From: JAABVY01 sp964496505
GTDB taxonomy: Bacteria; Zixibacteria; MSB-5A5; JAABVY01
Assembly: GCA_964496505.1 (NCBI GenBank)
Contig: CAZBZV010000036.1
Coordinates: 1 to 43,464 of the forward strand
Length of the DNA: 43,464 nt
Reading direction: 5' to 3'
The translations under genes were made by a program, and so were the position numbers. Position 1 is the stretch's first letter, and each line of letters begins with the position of its first letter. Of the stretch, positions 32,652 to 42,100 are shown piece after piece. The notes below the pieces were generated by a model. That model was not told the origin of the DNA. It searched no databases and saw nothing but the letters and a program-made list of their open reading frames with translations.

Positions 32652-34774
32652 AGTCAGCTATAGCAAAAATAATTATATTATTTCTGATATTTTTTTCTTA
32701 TGCAGATTTAAAATCAGAGCCGGTTAGAATCGGTCATCTTAAGGCTCAGCTTGTCTCCGAAGTAGAAACCGTAAAGGCGGGCGAGCCGTTCTGGGTGGCG
32801 CTTCATCTGGATATGGATGAGCACTGGCATGTTTACTGGCGTAATCCCGGCGACGCCGGTCTGCCGCCGAGGATAAATTGGGAATTGCCCGAGGGCTTTA
32901 CAGCCGGGGAAATTCAATGGCCGTATCCGAAAAGGTTTGATGTACCGCCCTTAACCAGCTTCGGCTATTTCGGCGAGGTACTCCTTCCGATTCAGATAAC
33001 TCCGCCGGAGAATCTAAACGAAGGCCAGACGATTGAGCTTATCGCCAATTCCGAATGGCTGGTTTGCAAGGAAGAATGTATTCCCGGCAAAGGGACATTC
33101 AGTTTGGAGCTTCCCGTATCATCTCAATCATCAGAAATCAATGCTGATTGGGCTGCGGAGTTCAATGAAACCCGTAACAAGCTGCCGTTGAAGGAATCCG
33201 GATGGGAAGTCAGTGCCAACGTAAATGATGAATTTTTGACACTCGACCTCAGGCAGCCGGAATGGTTTGAGGATGAAATTAACTCTGTCACATTTTTCCC
33301 CCACCAGAAGGGCTTGATAAATTATGCCGCTCCTCAGGACCTTGAGAAAACCAATTTTGGGCACCGAGTAACGGTTGAGAGGGCAAATCAGAAAATAGAT
33401 GTGCCGGATAGTATCTCCGGCATTTTTGTATCCGAATCGGGCTGGAGAGGAGCTGATTCCGAAAGAGCAATTCAATTTGTTTCGAATATCAATGATAAAG
33501 ATCCGGCCCCGGTGCAGGCTGCCGGGATTGATAATATAGGACTTTTAAAAGCGCTGATATTCGCTTTTTTGGGCGGGTTAATCCTGAACCTCATGCCCTG
33601 TGTGCTGCCGGTGCTTTCCTTGAAAGTGCTGGGTTTCGTTAATCAGGCACGTGAAAGCCGAAAGACGGCTTTCATGCACGGCCTGACCTTCACATCGGGC
33701 GTGCTGATTTCATTCTGGATTCTTGCGGGCGTGTTGCTTTTGCTTCAGGCCGGAGGCGAGCAGCTTGGATGGGGATTTCAGTTGCAATCTCCGGGTTTTT
33801 TGGTTGTACTTTCATCGTTTATGTTCCTATTCGGTTTGAATCTCCTGGGTGTCTTCGAAATAGGAACATCGTTGACCACGGTCGGCGGAAAGGGTGCGGC
33901 TCCAGGGGGCTGGTCGGGCTCATTTCTAAACGGCATCACCGCCACAGTTGTGGCCACGCCTTGCACCGCTCCGTTCATGGGTTCGGCGCTGGGATTTTCA
34001 CTCACCCAGTCAATTGCGGTTTCGTTTTTAATCTTTACCTCGCTGGCGCTTGGTATGGCCGCTCCTTATGTCGTCCTGTCGGCATTCCCGAGGCTACTGA
34101 AGTTTCTGCCCAGGCCGGGCAGGTGGATGGAGTCGTTGAAGCAGTTTATGGGCTTTTTGCTTCTGGCAACTGTTATCTGGCTCTCATGGGTGCTGGGTGT
34201 GCAGGCCGGGATTAACGCTGTGGCTGTGCTTATGATTACCCTGCTTTTGCTGGGGATCGGAGCATGGATTCTTGGACGCTGGGGACAGCTTGGAGCAAAA
34301 TTCAGGGTAAGGGCGGTTGCCTATGTTTTAACGGCCCTGTTTATTATCGGCGGTTTAAGCCTTGGTCTGGCAGGAGTAAATTTGACTGCCGCCCCCGATA
34401 CATTTAAATCCAAATCCAATGGGCTGATCACATGGGAAAAATTTTCAAGCGACAGGCTGGAAGCTCTTCGAGCAGAGGGCAAGCCGGTTTTTATCGATTT
34501 TACCGCGGCCTGGTGTCTGAGCTGTCAGGTCAACGAAAGAGTGGCATTCGGATCGAAAGAAGTCCAGCAGCAATTTACCGAAAAGGGAATCACAGCTTTG
34601 AAGGCCGACTGGACCTCACGGGATGAGGAGATTACACGCGCTCTGGCGAAATTCGGACGTAACAGTGTGCCGCTTTATGTGCTCTATGACGGCAGTTCAG
34701 AAGAGCCAGAGATTCTTCCGGAGATCATCACTCCGCAGATTGTCTTAAACGCTCTTGAAAAAATAGACAGCTGA
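32648..34774 (+). CDS. DsbD/ScsB-like thiol:disulfide interchange protein
   Basis: Moves reducing electrons from cytoplasmic thioredoxin across the inner membrane. About 708 residues from the ATG at 32648. The reading frame is closed by TAA at 32624, so the only other start is TTG 32627. After a signal sequence, the N-terminal periplasmic domain (about 20-290) carries the Cys pair CKEEC. The membrane core of about eight helices has the paired PCVLP and PCTAP motifs of the CcdA/DsbD family. The C-terminal thioredoxin domain has CLSC (about residues 623-626) in FTAAWCLSC. The N-terminal domain resembles ScsB-type rather than classical DsbD-alpha. It is co-directional with the redoxin lipoprotein, 51 bp downstream, a probable operon and electron acceptor. 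Confidence 0.9.
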   Translation: MKSAIAKIIILFLIFFSYADLKSEPVRIGHLKAQLVSEVETVKAGEPFWVALHLDMDEHWHVYWRNPGDAGLPPRINWELPEGFTAGEIQWPYPKRFDVPPLTSFGYFGEVLLPIQITPPENLNEGQTIELIANSEWLVCKEECIPGKGTFSLELPVSSQSSEINADWAAEFNETRNKLPLKESGWEVSANVNDEFLTLDLRQPEWFEDEINSVTFFPHQKGLINYAAPQDLEKTNFGHRVTVERANQKIDVPDSISGIFVSESGWRGADSERAIQFVSNINDKDPAPVQAAGIDNIGLLKALIFAFLGGLILNLMPCVLPVLSLKVLGFVNQARESRKTAFMHGLTFTSGVLISFWILAGVLLLLQAGGEQLGWGFQLQSPGFLVVLSSFMFLFGLNLLGVFEIGTSLTTVGGKGAAPGGWSGSFLNGITATVVATPCTAPFMGSALGFSLTQSIAVSFLIFTSLALGMAAPYVVLSAFPRLLKFLPRPGRWMESLKQFMGFLLLATVIWLSWVLGVQAGINAVAVLMITLLLLGIGAWILGRWGQLGAKFRVRAVAYVLTALFIIGGLSLGLAGVNLTAAPDTFKSKSNGLITWEKFSSDRLEALRAEGKPVFIDFTAAWCLSCQVNERVAFGSKEVQQQFTEKGITALKADWTSRDEEITRALAKFGRNSVPLYVLYDGSSEEPEILPEIITPQIVLNALEKIDS

Positions 34775-34825
34775 TAGTAAGAAAGAAAATTACCTGATAA
34801 ATTAGTTCGAAAGGAGAAAAATTAG

Positions 34826-35515
34826 ATGAAAGCATATCTTGGAGTTTTTCTGGCCTTGAGCCTCTTGACATTCGGTCTGGCATGTTCTTCTGAAGCCGAA
34901 GAAGCACAAACTGAAGATACGGGAGTTGAAATGGCCGCTGATAAGAAGCCGGTGATGGAAGATCGTACGGCGCAGGTAGGGGAGATGGCTCCCGATTTCG
35001 TCCTGACCGATACTGAGGGCAACGAGCATGCCCTGGCCGACTTCGAGGGCAAGTATGTTATACTGGAATGGATCAATTTCGACTGCCCCTTTGTGAAGAA
35101 GCACTACAGTTCAGGAAATATGCAGGACCTTCAGCAAACTTACAAAGACGAAGGTGTAGTCTGGCTGACTGTATGCTCCTCGGCTCCCGGGAAGCAGGGC
35201 TATTTCGAGGGCGAGGCATTGAAGAGCAGGATGGAAAAAGAAAAATGGAATGGAACCGCTTACCTGATCGATGAGAGCGGCAAGGTCGGCATGATGTATC
35301 AGGCCAAAACCACGCCGCACATGTATATTATTAATCCCGAGGGTATGCTGGTTTATGCCGGTGCTATTGACGATAAGCCTTCTACTAATGTCAACGATAT
35401 CCCGGAATCGACCAATTATGTCAAGCAGGCCATGTCCGCCTCTATGGCAGGTGAGGAAGTTCCGGTCAAGACCAGTGTGGCCTATGGCTGTTCCGTAAAA
35501 TACGCAAAGAAATAG
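34826..35515 (+). CDS. Lipid-anchored redoxin (AhpC/TSA-like thioredoxin-fold) protein
   Basis: A 229-residue probable lipoprotein. The lipobox is FGLAC (Cys near residue 20, less canonical at -3) followed by SSEAEEAQ, an acidic linker. The redoxin domain (about 50-205) contains VGEMAPDFVLTDTEGN, the single-Cys active site NFDCPFVKKHY and the cis-Pro region KTTPHMYIINPEG. The family usually reduces peroxides or receives electrons from a DsbD-type donor. The C-terminal SVAYGCSVKYAK box with a second Cys is conserved in this class and could resolve the active Cys. AAGGAG precedes the ATG. It lies directly after the DsbD-like gene and is closed by an intrinsic terminator, supporting a two-gene periplasmic redox operon. 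Confidence 0.87.
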   Translation: MKAYLGVFLALSLLTFGLACSSEAEEAQTEDTGVEMAADKKPVMEDRTAQVGEMAPDFVLTDTEGNEHALADFEGKYVILEWINFDCPFVKKHYSSGNMQDLQQTYKDEGVVWLTVCSSAPGKQGYFEGEALKSRMEKEKWNGTAYLIDESGKVGMMYQAKTTPHMYIINPEGMLVYAGAIDDKPSTNVNDIPESTNYVKQAMSASMAGEEVPVKTSVAYGCSVKYAKK

Positions 35516-35527
35516 TTGCAATAGATT

Positions 35528-35562
35528 AAGCCCGCCAGGATTAATCCCGGCGGGCTTTATTT
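35528..35562 (+). terminator. Intrinsic terminator of the redox operon
   Basis: AAGCCCGCC / GGCGGGCTT outer stem with inner GGAT/ATCC pairing, followed by TTATTTT. It lies between convergent genes. Confidence 0.85.
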
Positions 35563-35578
35563 TAGGAGTAGGTTTCTT

Positions 35579-36901
35579 CTAACAATCACACGGCTCGGCG
35601 CCGCCGATGAAGATGTAATTTATAATCCAGACCGCATCGCTTACGTTTACTGAATTATCACAATTTGTATCTCCTGCAAGATATGGTTGGGGCGAATCCC
35701 CGCCTATAAATACATAATTTATTATGTGCACTGCATCGCTAACGTTAACCGCATCATCATCATTTGCATCTCCGCATGAATATTGACTGGCGGATACATC
35801 TACCTGAAACTGGCATGATGCAGTCGCTCCAAAAGGATCAGAACCCTGAACCTCAAAGGTCCAGAGACCTTCATCCTGGGCAGCAATTAACCAGGAGAAA
35901 ACTCCATTGCTACATTCCGGCATTTCTGATGGCTGAAGGCTTCTTGGAGAAGATATGACAGATATTTCTTCTGAAATCGCATCGCAGTCAAAATTGTAAA
36001 GGCCTAGATCATAGGATATCAAATCACCACATTGAGTCTGAACCGCCTCGCTCGGACATTGGCTATATTCAATCCCGGCATTTGTTAAGATCACAGTGAA
36101 ATCATAAATCTCAGAGCTGGGACATGAGCCCAGTGATCTGATAGAGATTCCATAACTTCCCGGAGTTGAGGGCGTTAATGTAAATAAACCGTTGTTATCT
36201 ATTTCAGCTTCCGCGGGTGCTCCCGGGCAAAGATCAAATCCAATAATAGAATCTTCGGGAAGACCCGGTTCTGCCGCAAACTGAAACTGCAAGCCTTCGC
36301 AATGATTCCCGATCAACTCATCCTCAGCTGGGGTAACCGTAAAATAATTTACGCCGCAGGGAGGTATTGTGCCCTCGAAACACACGGGACCGGAATTACT
36401 GTTAAAATCAGGAAATATATCTTGTCCTGAAGATTTGGTCCACAGCCAGCTATTATTTGGACCTACCGACATACAAGAATCTATACAGAGGTCTCCGATG
36501 AAGGAGCACTCTTCTACGTATATCTGAACCTCAAAAACCACTCGATTTGGCCCCGGTGGAAAACCCGGATCATCTGGCATCTTATAAGCGCTGACAACAA
36601 ATGTGTCATATGGCATTGGCCCTATGAACTGAAAATCCCAGTGAAGTAAATCCTCATATTCCGGATATATCTGATATGTCTGATTTAGATGGGCAGCCAA
36701 TTCCCCGGTCGCCTCAAGTTTGAAGCCCATAACTAGACCATGCAAAATATAATCGTTTTCAATCTCAAAATAAAGCGCAATGGGATCAGTATATCCCTGC
36801 GCGGGAATTATATCCAACTCAGAATCAACGTGAACATTATTGGTTGCAAATGTTGCGGTCGGTATTAAGAATATTGCAAAAACTAATAACAAATTCTTCA
36901 T
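35579..36901 (-). CDS. Secreted Cys-rich protein with Ig-like domains and C-terminal dockerin
   Basis: A 440-residue exported protein (signal MKNLLLVFAIFLIPTATFA, GGGAGG before the ATG). The N-terminal half resembles a cohesin-like/jelly-roll beta domain in pattern (IIPAQGYTDPIALYFEIEN, then a long beta stretch with DTFVVSAYKMPDDPGFPPGPN), but this is a guess. Two Ig-like stretches follow, with paired cysteines: FTVTPAEDELIGNHCEG and the QCGDLISYDLGLYNFDC region. The dockerin-like module is in the last 65 residues (CGDANDDDAVNVSDAV, CDNSVNVSDAV), ending EPCDC. There is no enzyme motif. It has its own promoter, which lies directly after the terminator of the peptidase gene, and seems to be a stand-alone unit. 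Confidence 0.75.
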   Translation of the reverse strand: MKNLLLVFAIFLIPTATFATNNVHVDSELDIIPAQGYTDPIALYFEIENDYILHGLVMGFKLEATGELAAHLNQTYQIYPEYEDLLHWDFQFIGPMPYDTFVVSAYKMPDDPGFPPGPNRVVFEVQIYVEECSFIGDLCIDSCMSVGPNNSWLWTKSSGQDIFPDFNSNSGPVCFEGTIPPCGVNYFTVTPAEDELIGNHCEGLQFQFAAEPGLPEDSIIGFDLCPGAPAEAEIDNNGLFTLTPSTPGSYGISIRSLGSCPSSEIYDFTVILTNAGIEYSQCPSEAVQTQCGDLISYDLGLYNFDCDAISEEISVISSPRSLQPSEMPECSNGVFSWLIAAQDEGLWTFEVQGSDPFGATASCQFQVDVSASQYSCGDANDDDAVNVSDAVHIINYVFIGGDSPQPYLAGDTNCDNSVNVSDAVWIINYIFIGGAEPCDC

Positions 36902-37018
36902 AATAAACCTCCCAAAGCCTATATGAAAATATATTGTATTATCTTAGTCCCTCATAAACGGTGTCCATCCAAAAGATAGCTCAATCTGGCGCTATTATTG
37001 GGTGAATTCTCTACGATA

Positions 37019-37047
37019 AAGATATCATTAGAGGATATTTTTGTCAA
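37019..37047 (-). promoter_or_regulatory. Promoter of the 35579-36901 gene
   Basis: Minus strand TTGACA (37042-37047), a 17-bp spacer and TATCTT (37019-37024), leaving a leader of about 110 bases. It begins immediately downstream of the neighbouring terminator. Confidence 0.6.
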
Positions 37048-37051
37048 TGAT

Positions 37052-37087
37052 AAAAACAAAAAATCCGCCTCCGAAAGGAGACGGATT
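37052..37087 (-). terminator. Intrinsic terminator of the peptidase gene
   Basis: Minus-strand stem AATCCGTCTCC / GGAGGCGGATT around TTTC, then a T-rich run. Confidence 0.9.
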
Positions 37088-37113
37088 CTATCAGTCTTAT
37101 GTTTTTGAATAAT

Positions 37114-38934
37114 CTACTTACATCCTGCGCACGGTTCCGGTCCGCTCTTGAATACATAATTGACAATGTAGATTATGTCAACCAGCGATATCTTGCCGTC
37201 GCAGTTAACATCCCCAACCTCGAACGGATCGGGCTCAGGACCCTGCATGAAAACATAGTTGATAAGGTAAACCGCATCCGATACGGTAACTGTCTGATCA
37301 GCATTGGCATCGCCGCACATCGGGAGCGGGGGATCGATCTTGAAGGCGAACTTCATCGTGTCTGCCATCATCGGGTCACCGCTGTCATGCATCTCGATTG
37401 CCACGTAGAATGTAGAGGCAAAGTTTGGCACTCCCTGAATTTTGCCGATCGTATCGCCAACAAATTCACATCCGTAGGGAATCTGCCCGGAAATCTTATT
37501 CCAGTGATGCGGTTTGGTGCCGCCGAATGCCTGCAGATCGAACTCATAATGCCGGCCGACATTTCCGGTCGGAGGCTGATTGGGCATTATACAGAAGCCA
37601 ACAGTCAGGCCTTTCATGCAGAAATTGGCGGTGCTGTCAACTTCGTATAAGTCTTTCCAGATATCGTCTTCGCGATAAAAACTCTCTCCCGGATTTGAGG
37701 ATGATTCCACTATTGTCCGGTACTTATTGCCCAGGAGAACCGGTACCTCGGAGGTTCTGTCGAATGGATGGCCTCCGTCCGAAAGCTCCAGATAGATATA
37801 AAAATCATCCCCGGCCTTAAGCTCGACCGGATCGATAAGGTCGATTGTATGCAGGCCCTTATGATCGTAATGTCCACTTTGGGTAGTCAACTCGTTTTCC
37901 AGATTGCCGTTCACGAAATCATCATAAATCTTCACGATGTAGTCGACACTATCCTGTGCCACGAAGAAATTTACACCCAGAAGAAGCTCATTACCCTCGG
38001 CCACAAAAGCATTAAAGGCCTCGGAGCAGTCCTCCTTCGTATCACGCCAGCCGTGATAATCATGATAGTATGTCTTGCTGTGCTTCATCCGTTCCACATT
38101 ATAGAACGACACCGCACCCATCTCCGGATGCTTTCCGCAATACTTGTCGTAATAGGAAATCCAGAAGTAACCGTCCAGACCCCAATATTCACCCCAGCTG
38201 TTTTTGCAGAGCCAGGCTCCCGGCTCTGGCGCCTGGGTAACCTTGTTATCGTCCCATCCAACAATAGCGATAGCGTGAGTTGGATCACGCTCATCCTCAG
38301 GAGGCTGATAGTGAACATAATTTTGAATCAGGCCGGCATCATAGCACATACATGTTGCAATTACGCCATATTGCATCAGCTTGCGCTTTATAATGTCGAT
38401 ATTTTCCAGTTCGGCTCCGGTCACATACCATTCAATATCGCGTGCGTAATAATAATGATAATCCGGACTGCTTCTAAAAGGGGGACTGGTAAACTGCTGG
38501 CCGTCGACATTCCTGACCGCACCCTCACCTCGTGCCAGATAAGCCGAGGTGACCATATAATCACCGCCCTCATGGACGACCAGTCCGCCGCCCGCAGGGG
38601 GATCGGTATCATCGTTATTGTGCTGATTGAAACCATTCCACCAGTCCAGGTGGTATTCCGCCAGGTTGGGCTCGCCGTCTTCGCCATTGCCCGCCCAGAC
38701 TCCGGTCATCATAAGGTTGCCCTCCATGGCCGCCATGGCGCCGTGTGTCCAGCATGTGCCGCCGCTCTGAGATTTAATCGAGCTGACATAGTTTTTGCCG
38801 CCGAAGTCCCGCAGGTCGAAACTGGAAGGCAGGTCCGAAGCCTGCACTATAGCGGATATCAGTAAGCATAATATAACGGGAAGAAGATAGAGGATATACC
38901 TCGCTGTCAATGCCCTGGATGTTTTTCTCTTCAT
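37114..38934 (-). CDS. Secreted papain-family (C1) cysteine peptidase with dockerin
   Basis: A 606-residue exported protease. After a signal peptide the catalytic set is complete: Gln56 and Cys61 in SQSGGTCWTHG, His220 in DPTHAIAIVGW and Asn245 in LCKNSWGEYWG, the C1A papain order. CWTHG in place of the usual CWAF groups it with the bacterial lectin-like-domain subclass. There is no clear propeptide, as the catalytic domain starts close to the signal (LPSSFDLRDFG). After it come a beta-rich lectin-like region (about 290-450), an Ig-like Put_Ig-type domain (about 450-535, RHYEFDLQAFGGTKPHHW) and the dockerin-like module (about 540-606, CGDANADQTVTVSDAV). GGAG precedes the ATG. It is probably an extracellular protein-degrading enzyme. 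Confidence 0.92.
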   Translation of the reverse strand: MKRKTSRALTARYILYLLPVILCLLISAIVQASDLPSSFDLRDFGGKNYVSSIKSQSGGTCWTHGAMAAMEGNLMMTGVWAGNGEDGEPNLAEYHLDWWNGFNQHNNDDTDPPAGGGLVVHEGGDYMVTSAYLARGEGAVRNVDGQQFTSPPFRSSPDYHYYYARDIEWYVTGAELENIDIIKRKLMQYGVIATCMCYDAGLIQNYVHYQPPEDERDPTHAIAIVGWDDNKVTQAPEPGAWLCKNSWGEYWGLDGYFWISYYDKYCGKHPEMGAVSFYNVERMKHSKTYYHDYHGWRDTKEDCSEAFNAFVAEGNELLLGVNFFVAQDSVDYIVKIYDDFVNGNLENELTTQSGHYDHKGLHTIDLIDPVELKAGDDFYIYLELSDGGHPFDRTSEVPVLLGNKYRTIVESSSNPGESFYREDDIWKDLYEVDSTANFCMKGLTVGFCIMPNQPPTGNVGRHYEFDLQAFGGTKPHHWNKISGQIPYGCEFVGDTIGKIQGVPNFASTFYVAIEMHDSGDPMMADTMKFAFKIDPPLPMCGDANADQTVTVSDAVYLINYVFMQGPEPDPFEVGDVNCDGKISLVDIIYIVNYVFKSGPEPCAGCK

Positions 38935-39066
38935 TTTTTTCTCCGGATTATTGAAATTTCAGAGCCGGATTATCAAAATTGCAGTATCAGTATTTCCGGC
39001 TTGCTGTTTTATGACCTCTTGCTGTAAAGTGCGAGTATTCCACAACCAAAATTAGTATATTAACGA

Positions 39067-39094
39067 AATCTAATCAATTTTTTCGGCCTGTCAA
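39067..39094 (-). promoter_or_regulatory. Promoter of the papain-like peptidase gene
   Basis: Minus strand TTGACA (39089-39094), a 16-bp spacer and TAGATT (39067-39072). The leader is about 125 bases and carries two ATAATCCGG words. Confidence 0.65.
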
Positions 39095-39151
39095 TAAGAG
39101 AATAGCAGCAGGCTTCTATGAGTTTAGATATAGTAAAGCCCGACCCACGTA

Positions 39152-42100
39152 CTATATAATTCTCTCTAAAAGCAGGGAATCAATTTTACCGTTAAGATAA
39201 TCTTTGTGATTTTGGATTACTATTTTGGAGTAGTGATCTATTACACGATTTCGATCGCCGCTTTCGTATGTGCGCACAATCGATCCCCAGGGCGAATCCT
39301 GAGGGGCAATGGCTGCCGAACCGTACTTGCGGTAATTCATTATAAACGCCTTGAACAGATCGGAAGCCAGGTTTTTGTCCTTTTGAATCGAGCTGTCGGA
39401 ATAAAATTGAAGGTCGACACCGTCTCGTTTATGCTTCATTTCGATATTGTATTTTATGGACCTGATTTTCATGCCTTTCCGGCTGGCTTTCAGCTTGGTT
39501 ATTTTGAAGCTGAAATAATCCTCGTCTCCCTCCGGATAATCCGTATCCGGAAGCACGAGTACCCGGCAGTCGTAGCTCGATTTCGGAGTCTTCTTCACCG
39601 CCTGAGGTCCATGGGAGGGCTGCCGCGTAAGAATTTTGCGGTGGATGCCCATCTCGTTTTTGAGAAGTCCGTAAGTGTTTAATCCGGCTATATGCATGAA
39701 TAATGAAATCTCGCCCGACTTGTTTTTGGTATCTTCGCCAAAAATCTTGCAGTAATATCCGCGCCGCTTGGCCCATTTGTAATAGACATTGGACATCTCC
39801 AGTACCCACTTGATATCCTCGTCGCTGTTCTCCAGACCGGTCAGCATCAGAAAAGCATCCGACGAATCATACTTGCCCTCGAGCAAAACCTCCAACTCGG
39901 CAGATTCCAGCTCTTTGGTGAGACCGACGAGCTGAGATCTAATTCGCGAGACATCGTATTTGCTTAGTTTGGACTTTGGAACTGAAGCGGTGGCCATGAT
40001 TTGTTCAAAAAGCCTGTCCCATTTGTGGATCCGATCCGTGCGCTTATTAAGTTCCGCAAAACGTTTGACAGCTTTATTGGCGATTTTGTGATCATCCCAG
40101 AAATTCGGTTTATTCATCCGCTCCTGCAGGGCCTCCTTTTCCTTGCAGGCATCCGTATATTCGAACCTTGCTTTAAGCGATTCCACTCGGCTTTCCATAG
40201 ACTCCAGCATATTTTTAAGTGAACGGCCGGGAATCTGGATTTCGCTTATGCTTTCGGTATCGCTCTCTGCTGTTCTGTACTCCTCGTCGGAGGTCTCCTC
40301 CGCCCGTATGCAATTCGCGGACGGTTCACCATTACGCACATTGATTCTTATAATATCATCGCTGTCGATTTGTGTCGAGGCCAGCAGCCGGGCAAGCGGC
40401 AGAGCGACCGCCTTTTCGACGACTCGCTTGATATGCCTTGCGCCATATTTGGGATCGTATCCGGCCTCCACAATATATTCCTTAACCAGCGGATCAACAT
40501 CTACCGTTGCTCCCAGCATTGCAATTCCCCGGCGCTGAAAGACCTTGCCGATTTCGCGGTTTATTATGGTCTCAAGCACATCTTTGCCCAGAGGCCTGAA
40601 ACAAACAACCTCATCGAAGCGGTTAAATATCTCCGGCGAAAAATAATTCTTTACTTCGTTTAAAACCGAGCCCTGAACGTTATTTACTTTCTCCTCATCT
40701 CCAAAGCCGATTGAATGTGTGGTGTAATGCCGCGCGCCGATATTGGAGGTCATTATGATTATGGATGACCTGAAATATACCGGCTTCTCACTGGCATCTG
40801 AAATAGTTCCCTCATCCAGAAGCTGTAGAAGAATGTTGTAAAAATCGGGATTGGCCTTTTCGATCTCATCCAGCAATACGACATTAAAGGGATTCTTCCT
40901 GACATCATCCAGAAACCTGCTGGACTTCCTTTCTCCCTCCGGACCCGAACCCAGCAGCTTGGCGACAGCATCTTTATCGCTGTATTCCGACATATTCAGC
41001 CGAATCATATTATCCTGGCTGCTGAAAAGATATTCGGCCAGCACTTTGGCTGTCTCGGTTTTCCCGACCCCGGTCGGCCCCACAAAGAGAAAACTCCGGA
41101 CCGGTCTGGTGTCGTCATAAAGCCGCGCCTTAAATGCGGTGATAGCATTCATAACCGATTCCAGGGCGAAATCCTGCCCCAAAATTCTATCGCGGAAAAA
41201 CTTCCGTAGACCGTCGATATCGATCAATTGGGATTTATCGATGATAAAATTGGGAATATCGGTTGCCTCAGAAAACTTCAGGATAACATCCTCAGGATCA
41301 ATCGCGATCTTATCCTTTTTATTATTGCTTCCGAATGCATCCGCAATTCCCTTCATCAGGTCAATCGCCTTACCGGGAAAGGCATGATTTGGCATCAGGT
41401 TTTTGGTCAGGTCAATTATCTCAGAGAGGCTGCGCTGAGAAAATTCAGTATTTCTGGTTTTTTCCAGATCCGTGGCCATGCTTGCAACTATGTCATAAAG
41501 ATCCGATTCAGATGGCTCTTTCATTTCAATCAGGGAAATTACTCTTTCGAATTTCTTGTTCTCCCACAAAAGCGTTTGCGCCTGATTGCTGTCGAGCTCG
41601 GCCATGATAATGATTTCGCCGGCCTCAATACGCGGTATAAGGTAGTTCGAAAAATTGGACTTGTCATCGACCGTCCTGCCGGCGCCGAAAATATTTTCGA
41701 TATCCTCAAAATACAAAATCACTTTATTTTTCACGCTTCCCGACTGGCATACCTCCTGCAGACGCTCCTGCCACATTCCGATGAATTTCGCACCCGCCAT
41801 TATTGATGAGGTAGAGACCTGATAAATAGAGAATCCCTGAAGCTTTTTCGGGCAGGCGGAGCTCTTTAGCTCGCGGGCAAGCTGATAGACAGCCGCCGTC
41901 TTTCCGGCGCCGGAAGCCCCGGTGAGAATGATACTGCTTTTTGAATCACGGCGTAAGGTCTGGAAGATTTTCGACATAACGTTGTCCATCCCATAAAAAT
42001 TGCCGCTGCGCTTAAGTATCTTATCGGATATCAGGAAACCGTATTTGGAAAGTATCGGATCTGCCTTTGTGTCCCTTCTCTCAGGTCTGATCAAATCTGA

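Noticed and set aside
35579..36901. Cohesin assignment for the first half of the Ig-like dockerin protein
   Set aside because: The beta pattern is only vaguely similar and cannot be called without a profile search.
37768..38865. 365-residue open frame on the plus strand opposite the papain-like peptidase
   Set aside because: It lies entirely antisense to a gene with complete catalytic motifs, has no ribosome site and no recognisable domain.
39152..40200. RF2-type programmed frameshift within the release-factor-like part of the fusion
   Set aside because: The frame is continuous through this part and no CTTTGA-type slippery stop exists, so no frameshift is needed.
41228..41806. 192-residue plus-strand frame opposite the TPR-Clp-RF2 gene
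   Set aside because: Antisense shadow of a well-supported AAA+ region, with low-complexity composition and no family resemblance.
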